Position numbers and translations under genes: made by a program. A stretch of DNA of 64,000 nt from Anas platyrhynchos (lineage: Eukaryota; Chordata; Aves; Anseriformes; Anatidae). The DNA lies in assembly GCF_047663525.1 (NCBI RefSeq), contig NC_092605.1, positions 5,828,001-5,892,000 of the forward strand. Reading direction: 5' to 3'. The notes under the pieces are model-generated. The model worked only from the letters and a program-made list of their open reading frames with translations. It was not told where the DNA came from and ran no database searches. How positions within the stretch are numbered: the first letter of the stretch is position 1; every line of letters starts with the position of its first letter. Below, piece by piece: positions 39,149-53,116 of the stretch.

Positions 39149-41283
39149 GGTAACTGTGATTTCACAATACCTCATGGTATCACAAGCCAGAATTTCAACT
39201 GGGGAGAATGATAGTGGCAGACTGGGTAGTAAACTGGCCCCACGTCTTTACGCATGGGTTTGAAATTAACACTTGCCTCTTTATAGATCTATAAGCAACA
39301 CTGGGTTATGAAGAACCATTTATCAGATGCAGATTTACTGGGGAGGCAATGAATGCCTTAAACACCAGCATTAACCTTTTCATACTTACCCTTGCCCAGT
39401 GCTGACTACATTCTGCATTCCCAGGTCCTCCCATCAACTCCAAAATCTCGGGGTTGAATTCTGGGTGAACAGCTAGTGTTGTTTCTTCAGGCTTTGCCTT
39501 CAAAATAAGTTCTGTTTGCTTTAGACATAACAAATAAACACAACTTTAAACCAATTATTTTTATATCTATTTTGAAGAGCAGTGAATTAGTTAACCCTGG
39601 TGGTATGTACAAGAGCCGTTTAACCTGAGGCTTTGACCTAGCCCAGCATCAGAATGAACATATGACCGTAGCTGTTCTTCCCATAGACTTTTCCTTGCAG
39701 GCTGTCAGCTGATTCAGGGAAGCATTGGTGCACCATTTCAAAACTCTTTCCACAAAGTGGTTTGCAGGGGGTTGCATAGGGAAGCTGAAATTCCAAGCTG
39801 GAAGCTCAGACCTTCACATGTCTGCCAGTTCCAGCCCAGAAAGAAGGCAACTTGGGTAAAGCAGAAAATTTGTAACACAGTCAATATTCTGTCCGTGTTC
39901 TCTATTAGTCGATATTCTGCATCAATCCCCTTTTGCTACAGTCCATGCTTCCTGTCTCTAATGTATATGCATACACACATACACACATGTGTTTTGATTT
40001 GCTACTTCATTTAACTCCTCTGTGCTAAGAAAAATACTAATATTTATTTCAGAACACCGTAAAGCTTCTTTTTTTCTGCAATGTCTGCCCTCTGATTCCA
40101 GGAGAACACTGTCATGTGAAAGAACCTATTCAAAATCCATTGCATTCCCGTCCTTTTAATTTATGCAGTCAGACTTACACTGTAACTTCACATATCAGTT
40201 CTTGTCTGCTCTTGAGTTCATTTGCTTTCATAGCAGATGGAGCTGCTGAAGTGGCTGCATACATACCAGCCTTCTTACACTGGAATGATATTGTCCCTAG
40301 GTGGGTTTCCTTGTAATTGCCACAGATCCTTCCAAAAATTCTGGCAGAGCATGGAGCACATCACAAATTTAGCAAATGTGAGCCTATCAGATGATAAAAG
40401 CCTGCTTGTGCTGCTCTTACTCGGTAGGAGTAAGAGCTGATTCTTCACATGCCCCAAATGAAATTAAGGGGGCTACTCAAAGAGGCTGCGGTTACACGGT
40501 CACTTTAATCTGGCATAAATCTGGCTGCTGCTGAAAGGGGTGGTTCCAGTCCTCTCTCCCCTCTTCCTCTGCACCCAGTCACTTTTCTCACCCACTCTTG
40601 TCTGGCACCAGTGTTTATGTGGCTGTGCAGCGAGCTGGACCACAGAACTGATCCAGCTGAATATCAACCCAATTAAAAGAAAAAAAAGCATAATTAGTTT
40701 TTTAGGGTAGTACAGCCACATGAATGCTTGTGCTGGCATAAGAAAGCACAGAAATGAGTGTCTGGGGGAAGAGGGAGTGGAAGAACTGCATTTCAGTAGC
40801 AGCCCAAAGGGCCATTGAAGGATAGCCTGATTAGACTAGCAGCATCCAAGCCACACAGATGAAACTATCTAGGCTAGGCTGTGAACTTCTCACATTCCTG
40901 GGTAACTCCTCTGCTCCTTTTGCTGGAGCACCTTTCTGTTTCTCAGCAGCCACTGAGCACTTTACAGTTTTCAGCCATGCTTTGTCCTGGGAATCCTCTG
41001 TCCATCTCATCAGCAGTAACAGAGTTATTTGTGTTGCCTTCTTTTACAGTTCGCAATTTCTACAATTTCCCAGCAATACTACTCCCAGTGTGTCAAATTA
41101 ATTCAAATTCCTTGTTTGTGCTCATTTTTCCTCTTTACCACAATGTGCATGCCATCCTCAACTTTCCAGAGACCAGTCAACCAAAGAAAAACAAGGTATT
41201 TTTTCCCAAACTATCTAAACAATGAGTACTTCAGTTCTGTGACACGGCCCAAAGATCATTTCCCAAGTTAGTGAAATATTGTC

Positions 41284-42000
41284 CTAGTTGTACTGGACTG
41301 ACTTAGGGGCAACGCAGTGTACGGTTGAGTTATCCCAACAGCAAAGCAGTGCTTCAGTTGTGGCTCCTGGGTTTGCTCCTTTCCAAAAGAAGCAATCCGT
41401 GTTCGCATTGTGCTTGGCTCCGACTGCATTCCCCTCCTTGCCGCCTGGCTGCCTCGGTACGTGAGGGGTGCCAAGCCAAAATTCCTCAGCTCCCCTTCCC
41501 AGCCCACCCGTCTGTGTGGGAACAGGGAGGGCCACTGCTGGGACCTGCCGTGCCGGCGGCCAAGGTGAGAGAAGAAAGGGAAAACTCACACTCCCAAACT
41601 CTGTCACAAGAGAAATGTTCTCATAGCCACTGCTCAGGCTGGGCAGGTTCAGGCTCATGACAATAATCCCTTTTGTAGCATCTGTGACTTCTTTAATACA
41701 ATGGGACTGTAAAAAAAAAATCAAAATAAACTTGTTTGTGCACATTATTGCAAGACTTGAGACCAGCAATGTGCAGACAAAGAGGAAGATTGAACCCAGT
41801 AACAGAACAAAATAATGAGGACTCATCCTGGAAAGACATCTATCTGCCAGGCCAGTGTTTTTGCACCTTTTTTGTGTTTGTTTCAGTTTTATCACTGAGC
41901 TGCTGACAACTATTGCTGCTTTGATGCACCTTTCTGAATCCATTTGTCTGGTGCAAAACAGCTTAACAAACCCCCCACATTTCAGCCTCCTCTGAGACAT
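41284..42000 (-). other. 238-codon ATG open frame, not recognised
   Basis: This is the longest ATG frame in the desert. It has a hydrophobic stretch (YFVLLLGSIFLFVCTLLVSS) that could pass as a membrane segment, followed by a proline-rich, GC-biased half. It matches no family I know. No splice context, CpG promoter or codon bias supports it. A 717-bp frame can arise by chance in 64 kb. Confidence 0.15.
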
Positions 42001-44930
42001 GGGCTCCAAGGAACCTAAAATCTCATTAATGAAAAACAATCTTTAGGGGGTAGACAAGGTATTAATGAGGTAGAATTTTGGACTAAAGGTATTACATTGA
42101 CCTGTCTTGAGATCCAGTATCGCTTTTAATACCTGCAGTTGTGAGCTAGCACCAGTTGTTTCTAGGACAGCCTTATGTGCCTGCTTTCAGATGCCAGCAG
42201 CTTCCACTGCCTGAAACAAACAAACCAACATTTCTCCAAATACCAATGAAAAGTGGCCGGTTTCAAATCCTTCTACCATTGCTTCAATTGTAATAGGCAA
42301 GAGTTGGTGACACTTGCTGACATTAGTATCCCTGTATTCCACAAACCAGTCCATTTGGTAACTCTAGCAGAATTTGGGTATAAACTATTACACAGATAGG
42401 TCATATTTTTTCCTGTGCTGTAATGGAGACTAGCAGCCATTGATATCCATGACATCAGTTTATCCAGGTTTATAACAAATGAGTCTAGCAATTCAAGCGA
42501 AAATCCCTTGGAGGAAAAAAATCATCCTGAAATGAGGTTTTATTATCAGATGCAACCTCTGAAATCAATTTGGTAGGACTTGTCATAGGGAGTGGTATCA
42601 TTTTACTAAAGTCTGGTCTTGTGGGAGATGCTTGCACTATTAGGATAAAACGTAAGGTGACAAAAGGTGATAGGCTTGCAGCTTTATTGTAACCATTGTC
42701 TGAGATAATTTACATATAATTTAACAAAAGATTTTAAGAAACAAACTGGAGGTCCCCTCAGAGAATTGTCTTTGTGGTTTTAATCAAAATATGGGGGGAA
42801 GACACTTAGCTTCTTTTTATTTACAAAATTGTAGAAAAATTGTGATGTTTCTTTCTTTTTCCTTTTCTTTTTTTGGTAGCCTGAAATGATTTTGTATTCT
42901 CTGAGCTGCTCTGGTCTGTAATATTCCCTCCTTGCTCTCGGAGCTAATTTCCATTTTTTTGTCTCAATAAATGATTGTATTTGTATCATCTCTAGACAGG
43001 TCACAGGAGGTACATTGAGCACACACTGGATACGTTACACATCTGGTTTATATCCTCCTCCACTGAGCCACTTCACATCCCATAATGCTGTATTTCTGCA
43101 CTGTTGTCATATATCAAAACACAAAGAAAGATGCACAGACAGTGGAGCTAAGTGGACACAGCAACATAAGGCAATTAAAAAATCAGTTAATTTAGAATAG
43201 CCATTTTCCTTTTAAGCACAGTTCCCAATGCTTGAAGTAGAAGCAACATCAAACTGAAGAACCATCCAACACAATGTAAACTCCCACACTACACAAAAAA
43301 AGCCAATAAACTCAGTGTTCTGGGTCTTCTTTACATCAGCCTGTTGGTATTTGTATATAACTGTGAGAGTCTTATTTTAGCAACAGAGAAAACAAATGTA
43401 CATTCAAAAAAAATTTCCGGTGGTCCCTCATTTGGTATGATATGGACTAAAAGGGAGATTGCTATGCTAGCTATTTTCTGTAGATCTCTTCCCAGTGGTC
43501 CATGGACCATAACTCAGGGGCTTCCAGAGGGAATAATGTATGCCCTATAGATGACCAAAGGACAAATGCAATAGAGAGACAGGTCCTCGGTGCCTTCAGC
43601 CTGGCATCCACTGCCCCTTCTCTGCCAATTCATCTGCTTTCCTCTTGTGAGACAGGACAACAGCTCTGGAGGAGATTCGGAAGGAGGCACTGCTAGTGTG
43701 GGCCAAGAGATCCTCAGCGCAGGAGGAAGAAGATGAGGGTATGGACTTCATGCTGCCTTAGGCTTCCCCGTCTGGCACAGTCTCACCGTGAAAGTCCTTT
43801 GTCCCATAAACAGGTTTGGTTTGGCCTGTTATGGCAGTGGAAACCTTCTTGGGGTTCATTTGTCAGTTTGAACCTGTCTTTACTCTGCTCAACGCGTCGG
43901 AGCAGCGCAGTGACACAAGGCAGGCAGGCTTACAGCCGCGTGCAGGCCCGATGCCTTCACTCGAGGTGGTTGTGAGGCAGGCAGGTGATGCCGGGGGGCT
44001 GACCCCCTGCCTGACAGGCTGTGGCCATCTGATGGACAGACAGATGAGCAGACAGCTGTGCTGAGCAGCCCCAGTGTAAGCAGGGTCACTGGTGGTCTGT
44101 GTGTCAGACCTGGGCCCTGTCACAGGGGCAGCTTTTTGTGTCCGCCTTCCTGTCCATTCACCCACCCCCCCAAACACACATGCACGCCTGCACGTACACA
44201 CACCCAGTTTCACTGCAATTTGTCCCCGGATTGAATTAAGCCAAATGAACAAAGAGCAAAGCTGAGAGACTGTTTCCGCACAGACCGTAGGCAGGGGCTC
44301 TGTGCTCTCAGAAACCAGCCCTCTGTTTGTCCCTGCTCGCCTCACCTGATTCAATCAAAGCACAACGAAAGGTCTTCTGTTTCCAGCCCTAACTCCCTCC
44401 TATCCCACCCCCTCAGCTTTCTTCCACATGGATTCTTTCCAACTTTGCCCCATGTTCTCCAAAATGCCAGAAAGTGCAATTCCCTTTTTTCTCCTCTTGA
44501 GTAGGCATTAAAGCTGCAAGCAAAGACATTTCTGTCTCATCAGGGACAGAGAGAATAACTGTTCCAACATGCTTTTGAAACAGGCACACATTTTGAAGTG
44601 CACGTCAAACTTTATGACACTTCTAGAATTGTGGATTCTATTCTCCTTACATAAACCTTGGCAAAGCAATTTTCCATGTCCGCATGCATGCAGACTGCCC
44701 TGTTCCTGGGTTTGGGGAGGCTAGGTCTTCATTCATTGAGTGGCACATGGTTTCTTAATGTGAGCTTGGATTTTTGGATGTTTGCATCTTCAATTTTAGC
44801 TGACGCTTCTAAATAAGAACATAGAATTTATGGAGCTTTTCAGTTAAATGCAAACACTTAGTGCTAATTTGAGCAAAATTAAGTTACTTTATTTACCAAT
44901 ATGTGTAGATCATGCAGTTCATTATTCCAC

Positions 44931-44945
44931 CCTAAAAATTTTAGG
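44931..44945. other. 15-bp perfect palindrome
   Basis: CCTAAAAATTTTAGG, symmetric around its central A/T. It resembles a CArG/MEF2-type AT core and lies in a stretch that looks constrained (44650-45200). Confidence 0.45.
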
Positions 44946-45909
44946 CCAGTTGAAGTGATGTATTTATAGTTCCTAAGTACCCCAGACTAATAACAATCAA
45001 TTTGAGCAGTGGCACGCATTGTTTGTGTGATAGCAAAGGAGATCAGAAGGAGAGGTATGTAGGCAGTAAAATCTGATCATGAGGCAAATGAAGTGAACAA
45101 TGTTGGAATGCTGATGTTATGGTAAATGCTGATCTTGATTTTCAGTAACTACTACAATTGTTTGCAACATCTAATCAGCACTGTCACAACGTGGGTGAAT
45201 ACAACCAAGCACTGCAATCTACAGTTAGTAAGTTTGCCTACATAATATGTAGCCTCATTATACAGGGAGACGTTTGTACACTGCTTGCTGTAGTGGAACT
45301 TGAGTTTTAATAGGGAACATTAGGCACTTCTGAAAACGAATTACAAAAAAAAAAAGGAAATTACCAAAACTAGCATAAGCTGATAAATACCTAGAGTCAT
45401 TTGTAGCCCTTTTCCACTTATAATGCTTTTTAACCATCTCCTACGAGTCTGAGGTAGCCAAAGAGCAAAGGTGAAAATAAATGAAAGACATGTGCGGGCT
45501 TAAATCGGAGCAACAGTTAAGGAAAAAGTGACCTTGCTGTCATTTCATATATTTCCTTGTCTTATTTAATTTAAAAAGTCACGTTTTAAAAAAGCTTGTT
45601 TTGGTACTTCTGTTGTCTCTGTGCTTCTCTGTCTGTGCTAGTGATTTACTGTGTGTAACACAGGGCTGTAATCCATTTCTCTCTCTGCTTAGGCGAGTTG
45701 TTCTGGGCACGTGTGTCCTGCTACTGAAAGACTGGAGCCACAGGTGCTGTTCACTTCAGACCTGCTCTTGAGAGAGTGTGGTTTCGACAGCAAAGCACAC
45801 GGAGCAGAATTAAAAGCCTGGGAATAAATTAACTAGGTGGCTTGAACATTTGTCATCCCTGGTAAATAGGAAATAGATGAGCAACCAAAATGATGGAAGT
45901 AGCCTCTTT

Positions 45910-45924
45910 CTGCCCCCTGGCAAC
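45910..45924 (-). promoter_or_regulatory. CTCF-like site
   Basis: CTGCCCCCTGGCAAC reads GTTGCCAGGGGGCAG on the minus strand. The 11-base half CCAGGGGGCAG is perfect to the CTCF core, but the preceding bases are not. Confidence 0.3.
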
Positions 45925-47438
45925 CATGAATTTCAGACCATGAAGGATGATGATTCCTTTTCAAAGCAGAACTGGAGGTATGTCAGCAGTCTAGGTGCAT
46001 AAATAATGCTGCAGCCATTAGTAAGCCCACTGTATTGTCTGTGCTAGAACCCTGCCTCCTGGGGATGGATCCTAGACAAAGTTAAAGCAACATCCTCTGC
46101 TGAAATCTACTGTCAAGCTGTTTTCATTGAGGGAAACCCCTGCTTCTTTTTTGGATGGGATGAAGTACTGTGAGTACCACTGGTGTGGGTGACCTCAAGG
46201 TGCAGCTGGCATGATTACTACACAGGCTGGCTTGTGGCAGAGCTAAATGAGATAACCACAGTATACACCCTTAGACGCATTAGTAGCATTGGGTAAGAAC
46301 ACTAAAGTCTCCATTTGCAGGTTAACCACAACTACAGAATTTAGCAGGTGGAAGAGGCTGTGCTCTAACTTGTGCTGAAGTATTCCCGGTTCACTAAAGC
46401 TGGCATGGAGAGAGAACTGAGACAGTCCATTTCACTCCAAAAGTTTGAGGTGAGAAAAAGATGTTTTTGACTCCAGAGGCCGTCATAAACTATTGCATCT
46501 ATGAACTATTCTTTACTCAGGTAGAAAGCAATCACACATAACATCTGATACAATCACACATAACAAGTTCTGTAGGCATCCACCAAAAAATAAATAAATT
46601 GCCTTACTATCAGCAGAAGGGATTTTGATCTTTGACTCTATTTTTGTGACTGTTCACTTTGCTGAAAGTCATTGCATTGAAGTGCCTTTTTAGAAATGCT
46701 TTTAGTCCCAAAGCCATATTAATATTTAAAATGTTTTTTCTCTAGCAGTGCCACAGCTGTGCAATATGAAATAGAAAACATTTTTTCTCACTTTCCCTGG
46801 GCATCTCTAAAGCATCAAATGGTAAATAGAGAGAAGGAGGGAGAAAAAGTAAAAATGAAATATTTTGTTTCTGCTATGGCTCTTATCTAAAACACCAAAC
46901 ACCAACCGTCTGCCAAATCCCCTCCAGAGCTGTAGATTTCATGTTAGCAAAACTTTGTGTTTCACCAAAATGCATCCAAATACTCAGGACTTGAGAATGA
47001 ATAACTCTGGGCAGAAAAGGCTCTTGAAAACCATAATTTCTGCATCTGGAATGCTGAGATGCAATTCAGATCCATCCACTGTTAAAACATAAACTTAATT
47101 TCTGTATCTTAAACTACATAAAAATATCTGTAAACATTTGTATACATAAATAAACATAGATATAAATATTATTCATTTATTTCTTTGTTTTGTTTTTGCT
47201 TCTATATGAAGTTTGTTGCAGATTTGTTTCCCGTGAGACTGAAATTGTGTTTTTTACAATTGAAAAATGAATAAATGTACATGCATGGTCAGCAGAGCTG
47301 AATGCAGCAATTTATGGAACACCATGTTGTCCCATGCTACCTCTTGCCCCCAGACTTCAGCCTGGCCCTCCTTAGAAATGGCCATAAATATCAGAATTGG
47401 AAACAGGGTATGTCACTTGTCTTGGAACAACTCCCTCC

Positions 47439-47440
<2 letters not shown>

Positions 47441-47469
<29 letters not shown>
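47441..47469. repeat. A29 homopolymer
   Basis: Twenty-nine A. The upstream sequence was not recognised as a retroposon. Confidence 0.95.
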
Positions 47470-47471
<2 letters not shown>

Positions 47472-47790
47472 AGTTCTATGGTTTCGTGTTGAGCCTACAC
47501 TGTTACACTGTGCTGGATTGCCTATTTGCTACAATAAAGATAGTTATATCAGCTCAAAGTTCATTGAACCTTTTCTGTTTTTACTGTTTTTCATTTTAGT
47601 ACACATCTTTACTCCCAGTCCTGAAAAAGGATTAAAATGCCGGAAAGGAGACAGATCACTCAGCATTTCTAATCACATACCAGAAATCTCAAGACACATA
47701 GTTCTCACAACATTTTCTACTTGTTGTAGACCATAAAAGGCTCAGATAACCTTCTGAAGTCCACTCTGATCTCTGTAGACATTAAATAAG

Positions 47791-47818
47791 TTTTTGTTTG
47801 TTTGTTTGTTTGTTTTTT
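47791..47818. repeat. (GTTT)n simple repeat
   Basis: Six or so GTTT units between T runs. Confidence 0.93.
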
Positions 47819-49137
47819 CTGAGAATCTAAGCTAGATTCCTACTTCAGTGGTCACATTCAATCAATCCAGTTTCCCTTCACAGTTTCAGAGGTTGCTTTT
47901 GTATTCATTCATCAAAACAGAGAAACACAAGTCTTCATTCAAAACCAGATTCTAACATTCAATACAAGTCTCTAACTACTGGGGGGAAAAAAAAAAGCCC
48001 CAAAGTATTGCAGGGAAACATTTCCATACACATTATTTCATTTCAAATTGTCATATGCATTTGCTTTATCTCATTCTTTCATGTTTGCTTTTCAGAAATA
48101 TTGCAGAGAAGTAGTACTGCCATCCTAGGTAGAAGAGTATACTCACCTGTTTGGCCTCCATGAGAAGTGGGCAAGTACTGTATCATCTTAACTACGAACC
48201 AGTAATTTTAATTCTGCATTTTTCATTACCTTCACCACTGTGAAAGTGGATTTCAAATAAACAAAGTTATTGACTTGATTTCAGTGACCATTCTGGAAAT
48301 ACCAGTCTTAGTAATTAAGTTCTTCTAGTGCATGTTCTTCTGCAAGGTAAGGTGGTCTTCTGGAAATAACCAGTTAGTTGAACTACCAAATTGCGTAGCA
48401 GCAATATTATAGCTACTTCATATAATACTTATCAGGCTTTGATGAAGTCTTTCAGTCTTGGCCTTGCTGAAGTTGATGCTTTTAAAATCTCAGCCTTTGT
48501 TTCTTTTTGCTGGGTTGTTGCATATGTAAATTAAAGTTGATATTATTTATCTACCATTTTTTAAGAGGGGTACTACGTTTTAAGCCCTGGGCATAGACTG
48601 ATCTTTCAGTACTGCTTGGTACAAAACCTAACACATAGTCCCCTAAGCTACTAAAGATAACAAAGGTAGTAAGATAATGGGTGATGCTTTCACTATATAA
48701 TTTGTCTGCAGCTTACAGTTTGGGGTTACTGAAAATAGATCAAATGAGAGTCATTGTGAGAGTGAAAAACAACATCAGACACAAAAATCCATTCCTAGTG
48801 TAAGTATTTTAATGACAGACAGTAAAAAGTCACAAGCCTCTACAATGTGTGCTGTAAAAACTTCCAAATGTTTCTTTCTATGATGTAATGGGGTGCTCCC
48901 ATATCATGAGGCAGACACTACAGTAACATCCACTTTCACTACAATCTTGGATCCAAAGGGGAGAAAAATTGACCATTTGCTAAAGGGTCTTTTTTTTTTT
49001 TTTTCCTTTTAATTTCAGTCATTTGACCTGAACATTTTAGAAAAGGAGTAAAAAATCAAGAGGGGAGAAGGAGGGATGCAGAATATTTCGAGTCAAATGG
49101 CCGTTGAAGGCTGTGGTGCAGTTTTATGCAGAAACAG

Positions 49138-49150
49138 TGGCATCTAGTGG
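49138..49150 (-). promoter_or_regulatory. CTCF-like site, weak
   Basis: TGGCATCTAGTGG reads CCACTAGATGCCA on the minus strand, with one core mismatch to CCASYAGRKGGCR. Confidence 0.25.
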
Positions 49151-52031
49151 ACAGCTTTTCACATGAAAGGAGACAATGTTATCAGACACTAAATATAAAG
49201 CAAGTCAGGCAGTGATGAAAGCTAATGCTATCTTTATCTTTTTCATAGGTGAAAGATTTTCCCAAGTCTGTTGTAACACTTTTCTGTAAAAGAATTTGGA
49301 AATCAACTACCCTGCCAATTTTCCCATCCTCTGCATACAACTTGCAGAACACTTGTTCTTTGGGTTTTTTTTTCCTCATTATATTAAACCCTCTCATGGC
49401 ATTCAGATGTAAATTCTAATGACTTAGTGTTATACAGATTATCAAAAATCTTCACCCAGCAGAAAAGCTAATGGCTTGCATGCATGTGAAGAAGTCTATC
49501 ATTTTTCCCCGTGATTTCAGACATGGACAAATACAAACTTTCAGCTAGTCCTTGAATACACTTATTTAGGTTGAAGGAGTGTTTCTCTGTTTACTTATAG
49601 GGCCTAAATTAGTTTGTATGAATGGAGAGCTTGGCTTCTTAAATCCAGCAGAACAGATGGATGTCTTAAAATGAAATATCTTGATTAAATTCTTTATCCC
49701 CTTACTCTCTCAGTTTCCAACTTTCTTATACAGTTTTTGCTGTCCTTGTTTTGACGGATCAGGAATTACTTCAATGATCTGTTCCACCACAGAACAGAAG
49801 TGCAGCTACTTGTAAGACAGCATTTATTTTTGTGAGTTGTAAATGATGGAATTTTAGAAACACTTGTAATGGTTTTGATTTGAATCTGAGTGCAAATGTG
49901 AGTTGGCTCTTTAGCCTGTTGGCCAGATCAATCAGCCTGAGGCAAATGTGAGGTAAACAATACTAACAACATCTTTTTTTTTTCTTCTTTACAAAGTGGG
50001 AGAGAGCACAGTACAGGGAGGGACCTGTAAGCACTTCATTCTTATTCCTAGTTTTCTTCTTGTAAGTTAGGCATAGTAATACTTAGCCTTTCTATGGAGA
50101 TTCATATGAGATCCCTTAATCCTTAAAAACAGTAAATAATCTCAATTCCACATTTGCAATAAGATTAGCTAAGTGTCACTGAGGTAGACCTAGCAGCTAC
50201 AATTTAACCTTACTAATTATCTAACCTGTGACTGAATATAACTAGGTGGGTGTTCTGTTATTTCAGACAAGTACTTAAATAGACTTTCACTGGGTGAAAT
50301 TTGGCATAATTGGGATCGGTGTGATTTTTTTCTCTAAGCAAGAGAAAACAGAGCCAGGATTTCCCCTAATGATGTTAACTTCCATGGAGATATGCAAATT
50401 GAGATCTATGTGGCTTAGAGTATTATAAATGAAGCACACAATAGCAGCCTGATTATACTTTTTTACACTCCCAGATTTAATCTATGATTCCATCTTGACA
50501 TTAGGGGAAAGTAAGCCTTTGATGCTTTGAGATTTAAATTATTTCCTTGGAGTCATCCAAGAGGGCTGTCTTACTGGAAGGACAGTTGTTCTATTTCAGC
50601 CTACCAGATGCTATGTTGATGCAGTAATTATCATATGTATCTTCAATGGATTGTTTTTTATTTTGTTACTTGTGATCAGGCTCTTAGTGTGACTGCAGTG
50701 AAGAACTCTGAAAGTTACTTTGTTCTGTCCATAACTAATTCTATTGCCATTACAAATTGTAACTGTCAGGTAAAAGCCACCAAAACATTTCTTATGTTGT
50801 TTTGCAGGTATCATATGTTTAACTATATAAGAAATTCTATACCAAGGCATAAGTTTTAAAGGCACACAGGAAGAAAAGGGATGGCTGGATACATGTGGCT
50901 GATCTGGCAGAATTATAAAATAGTAGGAAAAGTTGTACACAGAAACTACAAAATGGTTATACTACACCTTCCTCCTTCTCACCTACTGATCGTGGGAAGT
51001 CGTCACTTTGAAATACTTGCAATACAAAAAGATATCACTTTGTAATACTTCACTTCCACTGATCTTTTTCAGCATAGAGTATGGGAATGTAGTGTAACAA
51101 AATAATCTGAAAATATATTTGAACCAAGCATTTATTATGAAGTAATACATGAAATACTCATCAGGCAGTGAAACATAGATCAGTGTTGCATAAATGTGTC
51201 TTCTTACAATTTTGTTTTTTTTTAACCTACAAAGCTATAAGTAATGTTTCCTCCAAAGTCCAGAAAGGTGGCCTTCACTTTACTTGAGGACTAATTGATG
51301 AGTTTTCCTTGCCCATACCTCAGAACTTGTAGGAAACCCTTAATTTATTTATCTGTGCATGCAATACCTGATTTCCCTACTGGTAGAATATATATGTTGG
51401 TCTATAATATATCTAGCCATTTATGTTTGGCAGTGTTGCCATATCACTAGGGTTGTAGTGTATTGCAAAGAGATTCAACTCTACAATGAGCACATAGCCA
51501 ATGCGGGAATAACCTTGTCCTTAACGCAATCATAATACGTATCCTCTTCAGTGACCATGAAGAGACCTGCAGAAAAAAAAAAAAAAAATGAAAATATAAC
51601 TAAAACACAGAGAGATTGGCCACACTAATAACATACAAGGGGCATCAAATCTTTTAAGCAATTTTCTAACAATTCTTCACCTCATTGTGAGCTGGGTAGA
51701 AGTGAGCCAGCTTTCAATTGTGTCTCAGCTGGAAGATTTTTTGAAAACTGCCAACTTACCTCCTCGGGCTAAGGTCTGGGAATTTTGTGGTTTTGTTTTT
51801 AAATAAGTGTCGGACCTTTGGCTTACTGTGGATTAGCGTAGCTCCGTTGAAGCCTACCCCAACATCCAAGTTTTCAAAGAACTTTAGATACATACAAGTA
51901 CAGGTAGATGCCTAGTTGAATTTTAAGCAGATGAACTTTCTATCTTTCGACTCAGATCAGCCCTGACAGATACCACCTCTGTATTTTAATGCTTAAGTGC
52001 TTTTTAAAGTATGGCCCGGAATCTGCAATTT

Positions 52032-52072
52032 TTATGTTAAGAAATTAACTTTGAGTTAATTTCTTAACATAA
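52032..52072. other. Perfect 19-bp stem hairpin
   Basis: TTATGTTAAGAAATTAACT (52032-52050), loop TTG, then AGTTAATTTCTTAACATAA (52054-52072). All 19 positions pair. Both arms contain GTTAA/TTAAC, close to an HNF1-type palindrome. It lies about 1.1 kb beyond the C17orf67 stop. Confidence 0.85.
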
Positions 52073-53113
52073 TTTCATAAATTCCTTAGCATCACTTTAT
52101 GGTGATAATTCTAAGTGACAAATTTCATGTCTGTTTAGAGAACGTTAGGGGGAAGGCTTATCCTGTTACAAAAATACACAAACATGGTTATATCTTCCTT
52201 TTTGGCATCCAAAACAGCCATTAGGAATTGGAAGAGTTTAGGATTAATACTTGTATTTTACAAGCTTATACCTGTCTTATCCACCCCAGATTCACAGTTT
52301 CTGAATGTAGTGATAAGTATAATTGCGTGCAAAATACACAAGGAAAAAATAGGATGACCATAGCACAAACCTAATGTGCACGACATTCTATTGGCATGTT
52401 GCATATTGTTACCAATAGGCTTATGAGTGGTGTCTGCTTTCTGGCTGCGCTTTGGAGTATATTTTCCCATTTAATTTTATGATGCATATGATGAACAGAG
52501 GCAGTAAAGCAAATTACGCTGTCTATTACACTGATGTTGAAAATGATAAACAGAACTGGTAACCCATACAAGCACCATGAAAATGTTCTGTGTTAATGCT
52601 TACCAGCATGTGTACTAAGCATTCAAATATTTAAAAAATTAAAATTAAATTTAAAAAATCATTTAAAAAAATCTGCAGTCAGCAGATTATTGCAGATGAG
52701 ATACTGAAGAACAAGCTCAACTCTTAGCAGGTCAGACTGTATCTCAGATATCTCAAGGATGAAGACTATGAGTTTCATCCTGCCACAGTCTTACTGAAAG
52801 TTAAGTGAACAAGTACAAGACTTAAATAAATGAAAAATAGTTGGAAAAAAAGCATAAGCAGACAGGAAAGAAACCAGAACAATGTCAAGCAATGTTAATA
52901 AGAACATTGTGCAGTCAACAACTTATATCCATATAGCAGATAAATGCATGACCAAATGTTTTATTAATATGAACAGAACTACATGGACACAGCTGATGCC
53001 TGAAGCTCTCATGTTTCCTGCCACTGTTCCGTTCTATTGCCAGACACCTTTCAGTGCAAGGTGCTTCCTCCAGGCATTGGTTATTCTCTCCTCTTCTAGT
53101 TCATGGTTCTGCC

Positions 53114-53116
53114 TTT

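Larger units (their letters stand above)
30000..41250. other. Gene-desert sequence, right centre
   Basis: No supported gene. It has AT-rich unique sequence with a (TTTTA)n run at 39125-39148, a CR1/L2-type tail fossil and a foldback element near 33.0-33.2 kb, and a GC-richer patch at 35030-35170. All open frames are short. Confidence 0.6.

Noticed and set aside
45340-45360. Poly-A run as a retroposon tail
   Set aside because: It is short, with no recognisable element upstream and no target-site duplication.
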